Source: Rhododendron vialii
Lineage: Eukaryota; Streptophyta; Magnoliopsida; Ericales; Ericaceae
DNA: 64,000 bases
Direction: 5' to 3'
Assembly: GCF_030253575.1 (NCBI RefSeq)
Contig: NC_080567.1
Location: 31,694,501-31,758,500 of the forward strand
In this document: one piece after another, positions 1 through 9,860 of the stretch
How the letters are laid out: every line of letters starts with the position of its first letter
Position numbering within the stretch: position 1 is the first letter of the stretch
The notes under the pieces: model-generated
Database searches by the model: none
Seen by the model: the letters and a program-made list of their open reading frames with translations, nothing else
Told to the model about the DNA's origin: nothing
Made by a program: the position numbers and the translations under genes

Positions 1-252
1 TCAGCAAGAAAAGCAACCAATGTAATTAAAAAACTAAATCGAATTCATGAATTGAAGAAGATCGCCATGAATCTCACTGAATCATGACATGCAACTTATT
101 AAACAACTGATTCATGACTTATTGCAACACACAGTATCAAAGTTAGCACAATGGCCACAAACAAATCAGTTTTATAAGCATAACCTATCTCCAACCTTCA
201 AATCCAAACCAAAAAAACGAAAAAAAAATCGGGGGTTTGACAGATAAACTTA

Positions 253-383
253 CGAATTTCGGCCATTTCAGTTTCGTCCCCTTCTACTCCGCCAATTGCT
301 TCAACCACGAAGGACTTGATCGATATGTGGCATCGCATTTTTTTCTGCAAAAAGCCCCATTCGGAAAGGACGGGGGAATGCAT
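253..383 (-). CDS. possible first coding exon of a gene running off the left edge
   Basis: On the minus strand an ATG at 383 opens a frame of about 43 codons, starting MHSPVLSEWGF and ending MAEIR, that runs into a strong donor, GTAAGT (plus positions about 247-252). Past the donor the frame soon ends in low-complexity sequence, as expected of an intron. I do not recognise the protein. The sequence beyond 430 is GC-richer than the surroundings, which would suit a 5' leader. No second exon can be seen because positions 1-250 would be intron. It may equally be a chance open frame next to a chance donor. Confidence 0.28.
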
Positions 384-656
384 ACACAGTTGTTCGCCGC
401 CGAAAATCGCAACAATGGACGACGGGATTGAAGGTTGGGTTTTCCAACTGGTGTGGGTTTTGAACGACTAGGGTTTTACAAAAAATTTGAGCTCCAAATT
501 CGAATGGAGGGGTTCGTTATAGGTCGATAGGATCGATTAATATCTTCCACGCCAATCTCCGGATATGATCGCGAGATTTCCGCAGGACAGCCAGATGGTT
601 GAATCGAGATTTTCGGGAGGACGGAATGGATTAGGAAATCGTCCCAAATTTTGACG

Positions 657-658
<2 letters not shown>

Positions 659-726
<68 letters not shown>
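659..726. repeat. compound microsatellite (TA)n(TG)n
   Basis: About 23 TA units run directly into about 11 TG units. The array is pure, so it is probably length-variable between individuals. Confidence 0.95.
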
Positions 727-919
727 AGCAAGAATATAAGGGCATCACGGGTATAAAAGATAGTAGGAGGACGGAAACATAAGTACTTTAAGAGGGCAGG
801 ATGAAAACATAAGTGTGTAGGGGTTTTAAGACGATTTATTAAGCCTCCCTATTAATAATTGTGGTGTGAATTTATATGAAAATTAATATTGTTAATTTAG
901 AAAAAAATTAACACTGTTA

Positions 920-1630
920 ATTGTGGTGGCGGCAGCGACAACGACGTGGTGGTGATTTTTGTGGCGGCGGCGTAGTGGTGATGGTGGAGTGATGGTGGTG
1001 GTTGTGGTGGCGGCATTATGGTGGTGGTGGTGGCGGCGTTGTGGTGGTGGTGGTGGTGGTGGTGGCGACATGGTGGTGGTCATTGTAATGGCTGTGGTGG
1101 TGGAGTGGTGGTGGTGGCGGCGTGATGGTGGTGGCAGCGGCGTGGTGGCGGCAGTTGTGGTGGTGGCGTGGTGGTGGTGGTGGCGGCGGCATGGTGGTGG
1201 CGGCGGTGGTGGCTATGGTGGTGGCGGCGATAGTGGTGGCGTGGTGGCGGGGGCGGTGAGGGTGGCGTGGTGGTGGTAGTGGTCATTGTGGTGATGGCGT
1301 GATGGTGGTGGCGGTGGCGGCGGTGTGGTGGTGATTTTTGTGGTGGTGGCGTTATGGTGGTGGTGGCGACGTGGAGGTGGTCATTGTGGTGGCGGTGGCG
1401 GTGGTGGTGGTGGTGGTGGAGTGGTGGTGACGGCGGTTGTGGTGGTGGCGTGATGGTGGTGGAGGTGGTGGCGGAGACGGCGTGGTGGTGGCGGGGGTGG
1501 TGGCACGGTGGTGGCGGCGGCGGCGGTGGCCGTGGTGGTGGTGGTCATTGTGGTGGTGGTGGCAGCGGTTGTGGTGGTGGCGCGACAGAGGTGGTGGGGG
1601 CGACAGCGGTGGTGGTGTGGTAGGGGGTGG
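920..1630. repeat. GGT/GGC trinucleotide-rich array (left arm)
   Basis: About 700 bp consist almost only of GTGGTGGTGG and GGCGGCGG runs with scattered substitutions. All three frames on both strands stay open by composition (poly-Trp/Val/Gly or poly-His/Pro/Thr), so these are not genes. The strand asymmetry, G-rich on plus, makes G-quadruplex or R-loop formation possible. That is an inference. Confidence 0.9.
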
Positions 1631-2569
1631 GCTGCATTCATTTAAAACCCTAAATGATAGGCTGTGTTTATTTGTTGTTATTTAAAGTGGGGTAAAAAAG
1701 TAAAATTACACCCACAGAACTTAGTGAGCATTGCACTTTTACCCTATAGCACTTGGTGGGCTATCCAATGTTAGGACCGGCCCAGAATTAACTCAAGGTC
1801 TTTTGTTGCTTTGGGCTATTGTTTTGCAGGCCTTTTGCTTTAGTTTGGGTACTTTCTTGCATTCTCATTGGGAAAAATGACGGCCAACGATGTGTTTTGA
1901 TAATTACTGCCCGCTTAGGACATTTTCAGCATTAACAAATGTTTTCAGTATGTCCTTGACGGGTATTAATTATCAAAACACGTCCTGAACCGTCATTTTC
2001 GCTTCTCATTGTGGCTTCAATCTGCTTCTTGCACTTAAATTCATCTTCCCATCTAGTGATGTTCTTGTATTTTCAACCAAGGAAAAGAAAAGGCACAGTG
2101 GACAAATTATTTGAAGAAAGGAATATTGTGCTACTATGTTTTCAAAGCCGAGTTTTGATATTTGTCTAAGCTAGAATTTTTTTTTTTTTTTTCAAAAAAG
2201 TGTGCTTTCTTGTGGGTATTTTCTTGAAAGTTTCGATTAAGTGTTTGTGATACAAATAGAAACAAAATTGTGTACCAATCATTCCCACAAAAACCCAGAA
2301 CTTATACAGAACATGAACCAAACAAGGCCTAAAATACCATAATTTATTTGAAGGAGTTTGAAAGCTTCAAGTGATTGAACCTATTTCGTAAGAGAATATT
2401 GTTGGGAAATTTGTTTTAGCTTTCTCAGAAAGCAAAGAACAATTTATCTACAGGGGTGAAAAAAAGGTGGTGGAGGTATGATACCTAGTAAAGTGATGGT
2501 GATGGTGGTGATCACGGTAATCAAGTGGTGGTGGAGGTGTGGTGATAGTTGTGATTAATTATGGTGGAG

Positions 2570-3050
2570 CAAGGCCGGCTCAAAAGTTTTGGAGGCCGAA
2601 AGCGAATCTTTTGAATGAGGTCTCCCTATATTTTTCATACAAAAGTTGGTCTACAAAGAGTTTCATAAAAAAAACTATTACAAAAGATTTATCATTGCAA
2701 AATATAAGTATATAGTTATCCCAAAAAATGTAACCATTATAATATCTCAAAATCTATCCTTTGAAAATTAATCTTCTCAATTCCATTACATGCATTGTCA
2801 ATTCCATTCCATTGTCTATTCCATTCTATCGAACTAAACATACCCTAATGGGTTATGGCCTATGGGAGTTGATAATCAGTGTATTCCATCGTTGGGCTTA
2901 TTTTATGGTTCCTAAATTTCAATTGGCCCTATTTTGTGTAAAGGAGACTAGGAGCAATTTTTTTGGGGGGCCATATATATATAGGGGTCCTAGGATTTTC
3001 TTGGGGCCCCAAGCACATGCTTCTCTCGCCTATCCTCTAAGCCGGCCCTA
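2570..3050. mobile_element. hAT-like MITE with GGCCGGCT ends
   Basis: The left end is CAAGGCCGGCT and the right end AGCCGGCCCTA, imperfect inverted ends of the CAGGGCCGG type common in hAT elements. Flanking sequence reads TGGTGGAG on the left and GGTGGAGG on the right, which would fit an approximately 8-bp target duplication but is ambiguous inside GGTGGA repeats. The interior has no transposase frame. It is nested in the loop of the fold-back structure. Confidence 0.55.
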
Positions 3051-3729
3051 GGTGGAGGTGGAGGTGGTGGTAGAAGTAATGAGATGGTGGTTGTGTGGTT
3101 TGGTGGTGGTAGTAGTTGCAGTGGAGGTGTGGTGGTGAAGTGAAGGTGGTGAGGGATTGGTGGTAGAGGTGAAATGATGACGTTGGAGGAATTGTGGTTT
3201 TAGTAGTGGTGAAATGATGGTAAATGGTGGTGGTAGAGGGGTAGAAATGGTGGTGGTAGGGTAGATATTAGGGTGGTCGGGTTGGGGGTGAAGTTTTAGG
3301 TGTTATAACAATAATGTGTTGCGTTGTCACGATAATTCCCTTTTGTTATCACCTTTTCAATCCACTGACTATCCACCGAGGAGTTTACCATGCTGGGATT
3401 ACAAATTTAGTGGAACCGCGGGCCTCCAAGCAATTTCTTATAAATTTATTTTTCAAAAAAGAAATGATTTTGATAATATTTATCTTGAGATACTTTTACA
3501 AGAAAAAAATGTGTGGGGCTAATTAAAAGATTGTGAAAGGTCTTGAATTTGCTTCAATTGTTCTTCGTCTTAATTCTGGGCCAGTCCTAATATTGGATTT
3601 CATAGCCCACCAAGTCCTATGGGGTAAAAGTGCAATGCTCACTAAGTTTTGTGGATGTAATTTTACTTCTTTATTCCACTTTAAATAGCAACAAATGAAC
3701 ACAGCCCATTATTTAGGGTTTCAAATGAA

Positions 3730-4125
3730 TGCAACCCACCCCCCACCACGCCGCCACCACCACCACCACCACCATCACCATCACACCACCACCATAACCG
3801 CCGCCGCCGCCGCCACCACAATGACCACCACCACCACGCCACCCTCACCGCCCCCGCCGCCACCGCATGGCTACCACCGCCGTTGCCACCACCACCACCA
3901 CGCCACCACCACCGCCACCATCACCACCATCACGCCGCCACCACAACCACCGCCACCACCGCCACTCCACCACCGCCGCCGCCGCCACCACAATGACCAC
4001 CACTACGTCGCCACCACCACTCTACCACCACAACGCCGCCGCCACAACCTCCACCATCACCACTACGCCTCCACCACAAAAATCACCACCATGCCGTCAC
4101 CGCCACCACCACCACCACAATTAAC
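3730..4125. repeat. CCA/GCC trinucleotide-rich array (right arm)
   Basis: Reverse-complement counterpart of the left-arm array: CCACCACCAC and GCCGCCGCC runs with scattered variants. It is about 300 bp shorter than the left array, which shows expansion or contraction since the arms were made. The His/Pro/Thr-rich frames through it are compositional. Confidence 0.9.
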
Positions 4126-4169
4126 AGTGTTAATTTTCATATAAATTCACACCATTATTAATAGTGTTA

Positions 4170-5036
4170 ATTAACAGTTGGCCGATATAACCTCATACAC
4201 CATCACCGCCACGATTAACAATGTTAAATTTTGTCTAAATTTATAATTAACAGTGTTAATTTTCATTTAAATTCACACCACAATTAACAATGTTAATTTT
4301 CATTGTCTTCATTTCTTAGCCAATTATCAATTAAGGAAAGGATAATATATGAAAAAATCAACGGTACACATCCCTGTATATAAATGATTATTAAATTTGG
4401 ACAGAATTTAACACTGTTAATTGTAAATTTAGACAAAATTTAACACTGTTAATTGTGGCAGTAGCGGTAGTGGTAGTGGAGTGGTAGTATAGGAGGTTAT
4501 ATGGGCCAACTGTTAATTAATATTGTTAACTGTGGTGTAAATTTATATGAAAATTAACATCTGTAATTTAGAGAGAAATTAACACTGTTAATTTAGATAG
4601 AGGGCGGCGGCGGCGTGGCAGTGGTGATTGTGGTGGCGATGGTGGTGGCGGTGTGATGGTGGAGTGGTGGTGGTGGCGGTGGTGGCGGTGTTGTGGTGGT
4701 GGTGGTGAAGGAGGTTATATGTGTCGACTGTTAATTTAGACAAAAATTAACACTGTTAATTGTGGTGGTGGTGGTGGTGTAGGAGGTTATATGGGTCGAC
4801 TGTTAATTTAGACAAAAATTAACACTGGTGGTGTAGGAGGTTATATGGGTCGACTGTTAATTTAGACATGGGTCGACTGTTAATTTAGACAAAAATTAAC
4901 ACTGGTGGTGTAGGAGGTTATATGGGTCGACTGTTAATTTAGACAAAAATTAACACTGTTAATTGTGGTGGTGGTGGTGTAAGAGGTTATATGGGTCAAA
5001 TGTTAATTTAGACAAAAATTAACACTGTTAATTTTT
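4170..5036. repeat. tandem array built on TTAACACTGTTAA
   Basis: At least eight units carry the near-palindrome TTAACACTGTTAAT, usually preceded by TTAATTTAGACAAAAA and followed by GTGGTGGTGG and AGGAGGTTATATGGG. The first part (4170-4330) is in the opposite orientation to the rest, so the array itself switches direction. The same unit borders both arms of the neighbouring fold-back structure and returns at 5408, which ties the block together. No gene is present. Confidence 0.85.
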
Positions 5037-5407
5037 TTTTGAGGGAGGGCAAGAAGGTAATGTCACATACCAAACTCATCTAGGCAATTGCTGACTAGGG
5101 AGAGGTAGAGTGAACCCTTTAAACACACACACAAAAATCCAAACTCTCGATGTGGGAGCCAACCCAACTGACGCAAGCCCAAGAGTCTCGCCGCGAAATG
5201 CAGCACAACGACAGCGGGCCCAAGTGGCATACACTAGAGGTCGGATCCCTCCACAAAGAATGGGCACGACTTTGTTTTTTTTTTTTTTAAAGGAGGGTAA
5301 GAGGGTAATTTCACATACCAAACTCACCTAGTCAATTGTTAACTAGGGAGAGGTAGAGTGAACCCTTTAAACACACATACACAAACCCAAACTCCCGATG
5401 TGGGAGC
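5037..5407. repeat. two direct copies of a ~125-bp segment inserted in the array
   Basis: The segment containing CATACCAAACTCA, GGGAGAGGTAGAGTGAACCC and CGATGTGGGAG occurs at about 5047-5160 and again at about 5293-5406, both after a T-rich run. Between them lies an unrelated stretch of about 120 bp with GC-rich sequence. The whole piece interrupts the TTAACACTGTTAA array, which resumes at 5408. The family is not recognised. Confidence 0.7.
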
Positions 5408-5625
5408 TAACACTGTTAATTATGGTGGTGGCGGTGTGGTGGTGGTGGCGACAACATGGTGGTGGTGATGGTGGCGTGGTGGTGGTGGCGGTGGTGTTGG
5501 TGACATGGTGGCGGTGGTGTTGGTGGCACAGTGTTGATGTGGTGGTGGTGGTGGCGGCGGTGGTGGTGGCGGTGTGGCGGTGGTGGTGGTGGCAGCGTGG
5601 TGGTGATGGCTGGATCGTCTCTCTC
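5408..5625. repeat. third GGT-rich block
   Basis: Another 200 bp of GTGGTGGTGG/GGCGG repeats directly follows a TTAACACTGTTAAT unit, repeating the structure seen at 900 and 4740. The open frames on both strands are compositional. Confidence 0.85.
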
Positions 5626-5936
5626 CAATCGTTTTTTTTTACGAGGGGTATTTTTGTCAACAAAATAATGAAGAGGACTTACTGGGCTATGGGCTATTTG
5701 GGCAGGACCTAATAAGCTATTCTTCACCGAGACAGGACCGGCCAAGAAGTACCCCTTGTTCTTCTACTTGAAATGGAGGTAGGCTAGGTCCAATCGAGCC
5801 CAAGAAGCCCAATTTCTGACCCAAGATCTAACATTACGGCCATGACATACGACTTTCGGGCTATATGGTTCAAAAGTTGCGTCATGATAAAACACTTTGC
5901 ATCGTCCAGGTTGTTAAAGTTTGCGGTTGAAATCTC

Positions 5937-5946
5937 CATATAAAAA
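5937..5946 (+). promoter_or_regulatory. possible TATA box of an orphan promoter
   Basis: CCATATAAAA is followed by a CT-rich leader-like stretch (5955-6029) typical of plant 5' untranslated regions. The first ATG of a candidate exon comes at 6377, with a solo LTR lying between. Inferred from composition only. Confidence 0.35.
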
Positions 5947-6029
5947 ACCGTCTACACTCTTCCTTCCTCATCCTCTCTCCTCTTCACTTCTCCCACCTCC
6001 ACCTATCATCCTCCACGTCTATCTCTCTC

Positions 6030-6317
6030 ACGCCCCGCCCCTGGGAGTTCAAGGCAGTAGTTGACCAGCTTGAGGGCGGTTAGGAACTGTGCGGAGCTGT
6101 TTGACCGGTGACGAGAGGGGTCAGACGAGATGGTCTCACATCGCTTGGTGAAGTGTGAACTGCATGCTATAAAATTATAAATAATATTTAGATCGTCGTC
6201 CTACCTTGCACAAGACTTTTTTAAGTCGTGACGGCGTTAAAATCCATTGAAACTATTTAGTTAAACATGCTCGTCAAGGGATAATAATATTGTACTGGGC
6301 GGAAGCGGGTTCTTACA
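6030..6317 (+). mobile_element. Cassandra-like solo LTR (fossil, worn)
   Basis: It is colinear with the better copy at 58487-58821: a CGCCCCG start, CACATCGCTTGGTGAAGTG, CCTACCTTGCACAAG, GTGACGGCGTTAAAA and a closing GCGGGTTCTTACA. A 5S-like stretch is recognisable only in part. CTCTC lies directly on both sides, which would fit a 5-bp target duplication, although the flank is CT-rich anyway. No internal region or second LTR is present. It is clearly older than the copy at 58.5 kb. Confidence 0.65.
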
Positions 6318-6376
6318 CTCTCTCTCCTCCTCCTCCACCTCGACTCAGAGCCAGTGCGGAAGAAGAACGTCCCATA

Positions 6377-6434
6377 ATGACTATTTGGCGAAGAGACTTC
6401 AAAGTTGAAGAAACCCTCATTCAACGGATTCTCG
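6377..6434 (+). CDS. orphan first exon after a promoter-like leader
   Basis: An ATG at 6377 opens 19 codons (MTIWRRDFKVEETLIQRIL) that end in phase 1 at a GTAAAG donor. Upstream is a CT-rich leader and a TATA-like motif. No convincing second exon follows; the nearest acceptor-like site near 6576 gives a frame that stops after about nine codons. It could be the remnant of a gene cut off by the repeats and LTR sequences at 6.7-8 kb, or a chance frame. The family is not recognised. Confidence 0.28.
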
Positions 6435-6691
6435 GTAAAGCTTCCATCTTTCCATTTCTGAAAGTTCTATACGTACATCTGTGTGTATGGACTGTTAATT
6501 TGGGTCTTTTTTGCTACTTTTTGGGCTCATGAAGAATTTCTTGAAGGAAAATTGTGAGTCTTTGGTTTTCCAGGAAGCCCCGTTCAACAGATTGTCTGTT
6601 GATATTTAAATTCAACAATATGTGAAGAATGTTAAATTCGGCAATTCTTTGTCTTGGAAAATATTTTACATCGATCGAAGAGCCTGACTCA

Positions 6692-6957
6692 GGGCTTGTT
6701 CGGACAAAAAAGCCATTGGCTTTCCCGCCAAAAATAAGCTAAACAAACCCATATAAAAACAAAAATAAGCCAATAAGTCACTTTTTTCGTTTTTATTCAA
6801 AAAAATATTGGATTTCGATCAAAATTTTATACTTTTTAGATTCCTCTCGTCATGAAGATGCAATAATCCCCAAAAAAATGAGAATAAGCCAAGTGATACG
6901 AAAAAAATTTGAATAAGGACAAAAAATAAGCCACTTTGGCTTATTTATCCGAACACC
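6692..6957. mobile_element. MITE with GTTCGGA ends
   Basis: The left end GGGCTTGTTCGGACAAAAAA pairs with the right end in reverse complement (GGTGTTCGGATAAATAAG). The AT-rich interior is full of AATAAGCCA words. No coding capacity. The flanks do not give a clean target duplication. Confidence 0.65.
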
Positions 6958-6999
6958 TTCAGTCATTCTCCTTGCTTCACCCTACTTTTTAGGTGCATA

Positions 7000-7400
7000 A
7001 CTGTACATGCAGATAATATATTGCCCATGTAGCATGACCCACTTATGTCGGGGCTGAAGTCAAGGTTTCATTACCTGCTACTATGCTTGAATTCAAGCAC
7101 CAATTGAGCGAGAAACTCAAATACTTATCCATTCAACTAACCACTTGGTTGTGTTGCTTCACCCCAGATGCATGCTGTACTTAATTCCTTCGTCTTCTCT
7201 GTGAAAGTTCTTGAATTTTCAAACGATAGTAAAACGAGAGACAACGATGAGATAGAGTACCAATAAACGTCCAAGATCAATCCCAGGACTAACTGTGTAA
7301 GATTACGAAGTACAAGTACAATAAACGTCGGAGACGAACAGGTGAGAAAGTTGATCAATTCATGTGGATTGGTGTTTACACCATATTTCACCGCCTGTCG
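7000..7400. other. non-genic stretch
   Basis: No gene seen. Part of it (about 7080-7170, with AACTCAAATACTTA and TGTTGCTTCA) resembles sequence at about 33510-33570 and is probably an old dispersed repeat. Confidence 0.4.
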
Positions 7401-7980
7401 ATGATCGACCGAAAGGTGGCAATTATGAGAATGCTTCCTATTTTATTATTATTAAGTATTCGTATTAATATTAGAACTAATATTAGTATTCCTTTTATTA
7501 TTATTTGCATGCAGGACACTTGGCTTGCTCCTACACATGTGGAAGTTAAAAGGACACTTGTCATGCTCCTACACATTTGAAGGGAAGTGGGAAGTTATTT
7601 TGACAAGTGGAAGCAAAAGATTGAATGAAGACTAGTGGAGAAGTTAGGAAGTTATTTCCTACGTTTGTTGTTTTCTATAAATAGTCTTTTAAGACTTCAT
7701 TGTAATTCCTCTCCAACAAATCAAAGTCTATCTTTATTTGTCTTAATTTTTGGCATTACTAACCCATTCGGGTTATAATTAGGAGTAGGAGTAGAATTTC
7801 ATATTCTAAGCTTAACTTAGGATCTTCGATGTGTCGCTCACGGCGATAAATCAATCGTTGAAGATTGATGGAAGTCTCTTCTATTTGTCTTCAATTTCGT
7901 TCTTAATCTCACATTTGACTCGACTGCCATTTCTCTTCCGGTGAAGTCCTGAAATACGGCGTGGAACCACGGATCCGTCT
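7400..7980 (+). mobile_element. LTR-like fossil segment
   Basis: The stretch has a TATAAATA box (about 7678), a T-rich leader and the string GAAGTCCTGAAATACGGC (7943-7960). The same string followed by GGAACCA recurs at 30733-30750 after another TATTTAA-containing, LTR-like stretch. The shared layout suggests two worn copies of one LTR family. The ends are not defined and no protein domain lies beside either copy. Confidence 0.3.
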
Positions 7981-8516
7981 TGTGGAGACATGGCCGCATT
8001 CGCCCTTATTTTTGTTGTTGGCTTTGTTTCCCAAAATCTCCGTCGATTTCGATTGAGGAAATATTGGTAAACAATTGGAGTGGCAATTGGATTCTCTATC
8101 ACTTGTGTTTTCTGCATAGGTTTCGCAGACGTGAATTTGCTAATGCCAGGCTTCACATTTTCCACAATCTTGATTATCACCCAAAAAAGGACCCTATACA
8201 TTACCACCATACCAAACAATATCCCCAGATCAACCCAACCCACTTGGAATATACCCCCTTTCCACCTGAAATTCATTTTCCAAAATATATTCACCAGTGT
8301 CTCTCCCTGTTTGGTTACTCGGAAAAGTTTGTCCTTGAAATTCGATCTCGTACATCCCTTGATACGTGTACTTCCGGAAGGTATTGTAATACATAGGGTA
8401 TTTCTAGAACGGCTTGGGGAGATTGTTTGGTAACCGGAAAAATCCTGCTCCTAATGCCATTACCGCTTGGATTCCTGCACCTGTGATTATTCCCATGAGG
8501 AAATTGGGCACGTTGG

Positions 8517-9860
8517 AATTCGTCTTTTTCTTTGTTTGTATCACCGATACACCCACCCGAAGGGCCGGTCATATGTACCTTGGGAGGCCCGCCCCATTCA
8601 AATAAAAATAGAACTAGCACCTATGACTAAAGGGAATGGAATGTCGACCACAAGGGAGATAATCTTCAAATACGAGGGCGAGTGACTGGTAAAGTCATTA
8701 AACTTAAGCATTTTGAGAAAAATGGCTGCAAGTGGACTGGGTTTATTTGGTTAAATGGACTACGACCAAAGTTGTGGCTACTTCAACCAAAATAAGGGTG
8801 ACTCCCTATTCAAACCGAAAGAAATACCTCAACTCACTTACGAAGAAGTAGTAGGAGCTGGGCTCCGAACTATGAGAGTTTGCTTTTGTTTCATGTTTCT
8901 AAGCCATTGTTACTGCGCCCGCGGAAGCGTACACACTTTTTTTTATTGTCCTGAATGACCAGTTCATTGGCATCGAAAGTTAGAACGCATTTGTTATCCT
9001 TAGCAAACTTCTGAACAGAGATGAGATTTTTAGAGGGTGGAGGCACATAAAGAACATATTGAAGTAAAAAGGTGGAACATAGAGTTGGGAATGGCATTAT
9101 CAGTATTTTGAATTGGAAGAGATTTTGTCCATTGCCCCCTGCCACTATATTAGACCCTTGATATAGAGAGAAGCTGCTATCAATAGAAGGTGGGTGGAAG
9201 AGTTTATATAGACAGCTCGACAGTAACGGACTTCAACTCAGAATTAATAGAAATGGATAAACAGTTTATTGATGGGACTGCATATACTTAGAAAAGGACA
9301 ACTAGAAGACCGTGGTATGGTATGTGATGGGGAAGAGGCCCTATTTTCAGTCCATAGTTCCGGGATTGTTTCAACTTAAGATTGTGATTGATCAGGTGAT
9401 AAGTAATGTTATGAGGGTACCACGACTTAAGCGCTAGGTCTGGCCTAGTCTACTTGAAGTTAAATAAAATTGACAAGGAGGTGGGAATTCGATGAAATTC
9501 AATTAGATTAAACACGATTCAGAGTTAGTGAACTAAGGAAGGGGGCTACTATGTTGAAGGAGAGTGCGCGCTTCCCTTTACTGATAAGACGGTGCAGACG
9601 TTAGACTTTCAGTAACATCATCTTCTCGTCTGCATCTGCTTTTCGGACTAAAAAAGTGTCTTCCCCGCTTGAAGGTATCTCACGACGTGGATTCGAACCA
9701 ATCAAGCTACTTCCGGTGAACAGCTGATAACGGCTGCCGGATAGGCGGAAGCACTAAGCCTGGAATTACTTTCGATATATGGAAATTTTTCGATAGAAAA
9801 GAAAAGTGAAAAAGTTCTGATATAGGACACCGCAAGGAAGATGCTCAAAAAGGCTTTATA
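8517..9860. other. 1.34-kb insertion inside the beta-0 fragment
   Basis: It separates two adjacent parts of one ABCG exon. It contains a worn Copia piece at about 8890-9150 and otherwise unrecognised sequence. Around 9690-9715 it contains TGGATTCGAACCA, the complement of a tRNA T-arm consensus, but no full cloverleaf could be drawn. Composition is more even than in the flanking AT-rich DNA, so organelle origin is possible but unproven. Confidence 0.5.
8890..9150 (-). mobile_element. Ty1/Copia fossil fragment (region before integrase)
   Basis: The minus strand encodes a short stretch with VLYVPPPSKNLISVQKFAKD and VLTFDANELVIQD. This is the segment just before the Copia integrase zinc finger, where families typically read LYVP..KNLISV..F. 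No LTR or other pol domain is attached. It is an old, broken fragment. Confidence 0.75.

Larger units (their letters stand above)
848..4168. repeat. fold-back structure with GGT-rich arms
   Basis: Sequence at 848-1795 returns in reverse complement at 3570-4168. The outer ends match (CTATTAATAAT on the left; its complement with ATTAATAG on the right). The inner ends match too: left CCGGCCCAGAATT near 1783-1795, right AATTCTGGGCCAG near 3574. About 155 bp just inside the trinucleotide arrays are nearly 90 percent identical by eye. The arms contain the GGT/GGC array on the left (about 920-1630) and its CCA/GCC mirror on the right (about 3730-4125). The 1.8-kb loop holds a MITE and more GGTGGA-type repeats. 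No coding capacity is seen; the open frames through the arrays are compositional. No clear target duplication was found. Confidence 0.75.

Noticed and set aside
892-1685. Overlapping open frames on both strands through the GGT arrays (poly-Gly/Trp/Val and poly-His/Pro/Thr), e.g. glycine-rich protein genes
   Set aside because: All frames on both strands stay open because of the trinucleotide composition; no codon structure, introns or conserved motif. The same holds for 3681-4144 and 5367-5745.
2761-3051. 96-codon frame in the loop of the fold-back structure
   Set aside because: Lies within a hAT-like MITE and ends in its terminal repeat; no protein similarity recognised.
9680-9730. tRNA gene suggested by the T-arm-like word GGATTCGAACCA
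   Set aside because: No acceptor stem, D-arm or anticodon stem could be paired around it.
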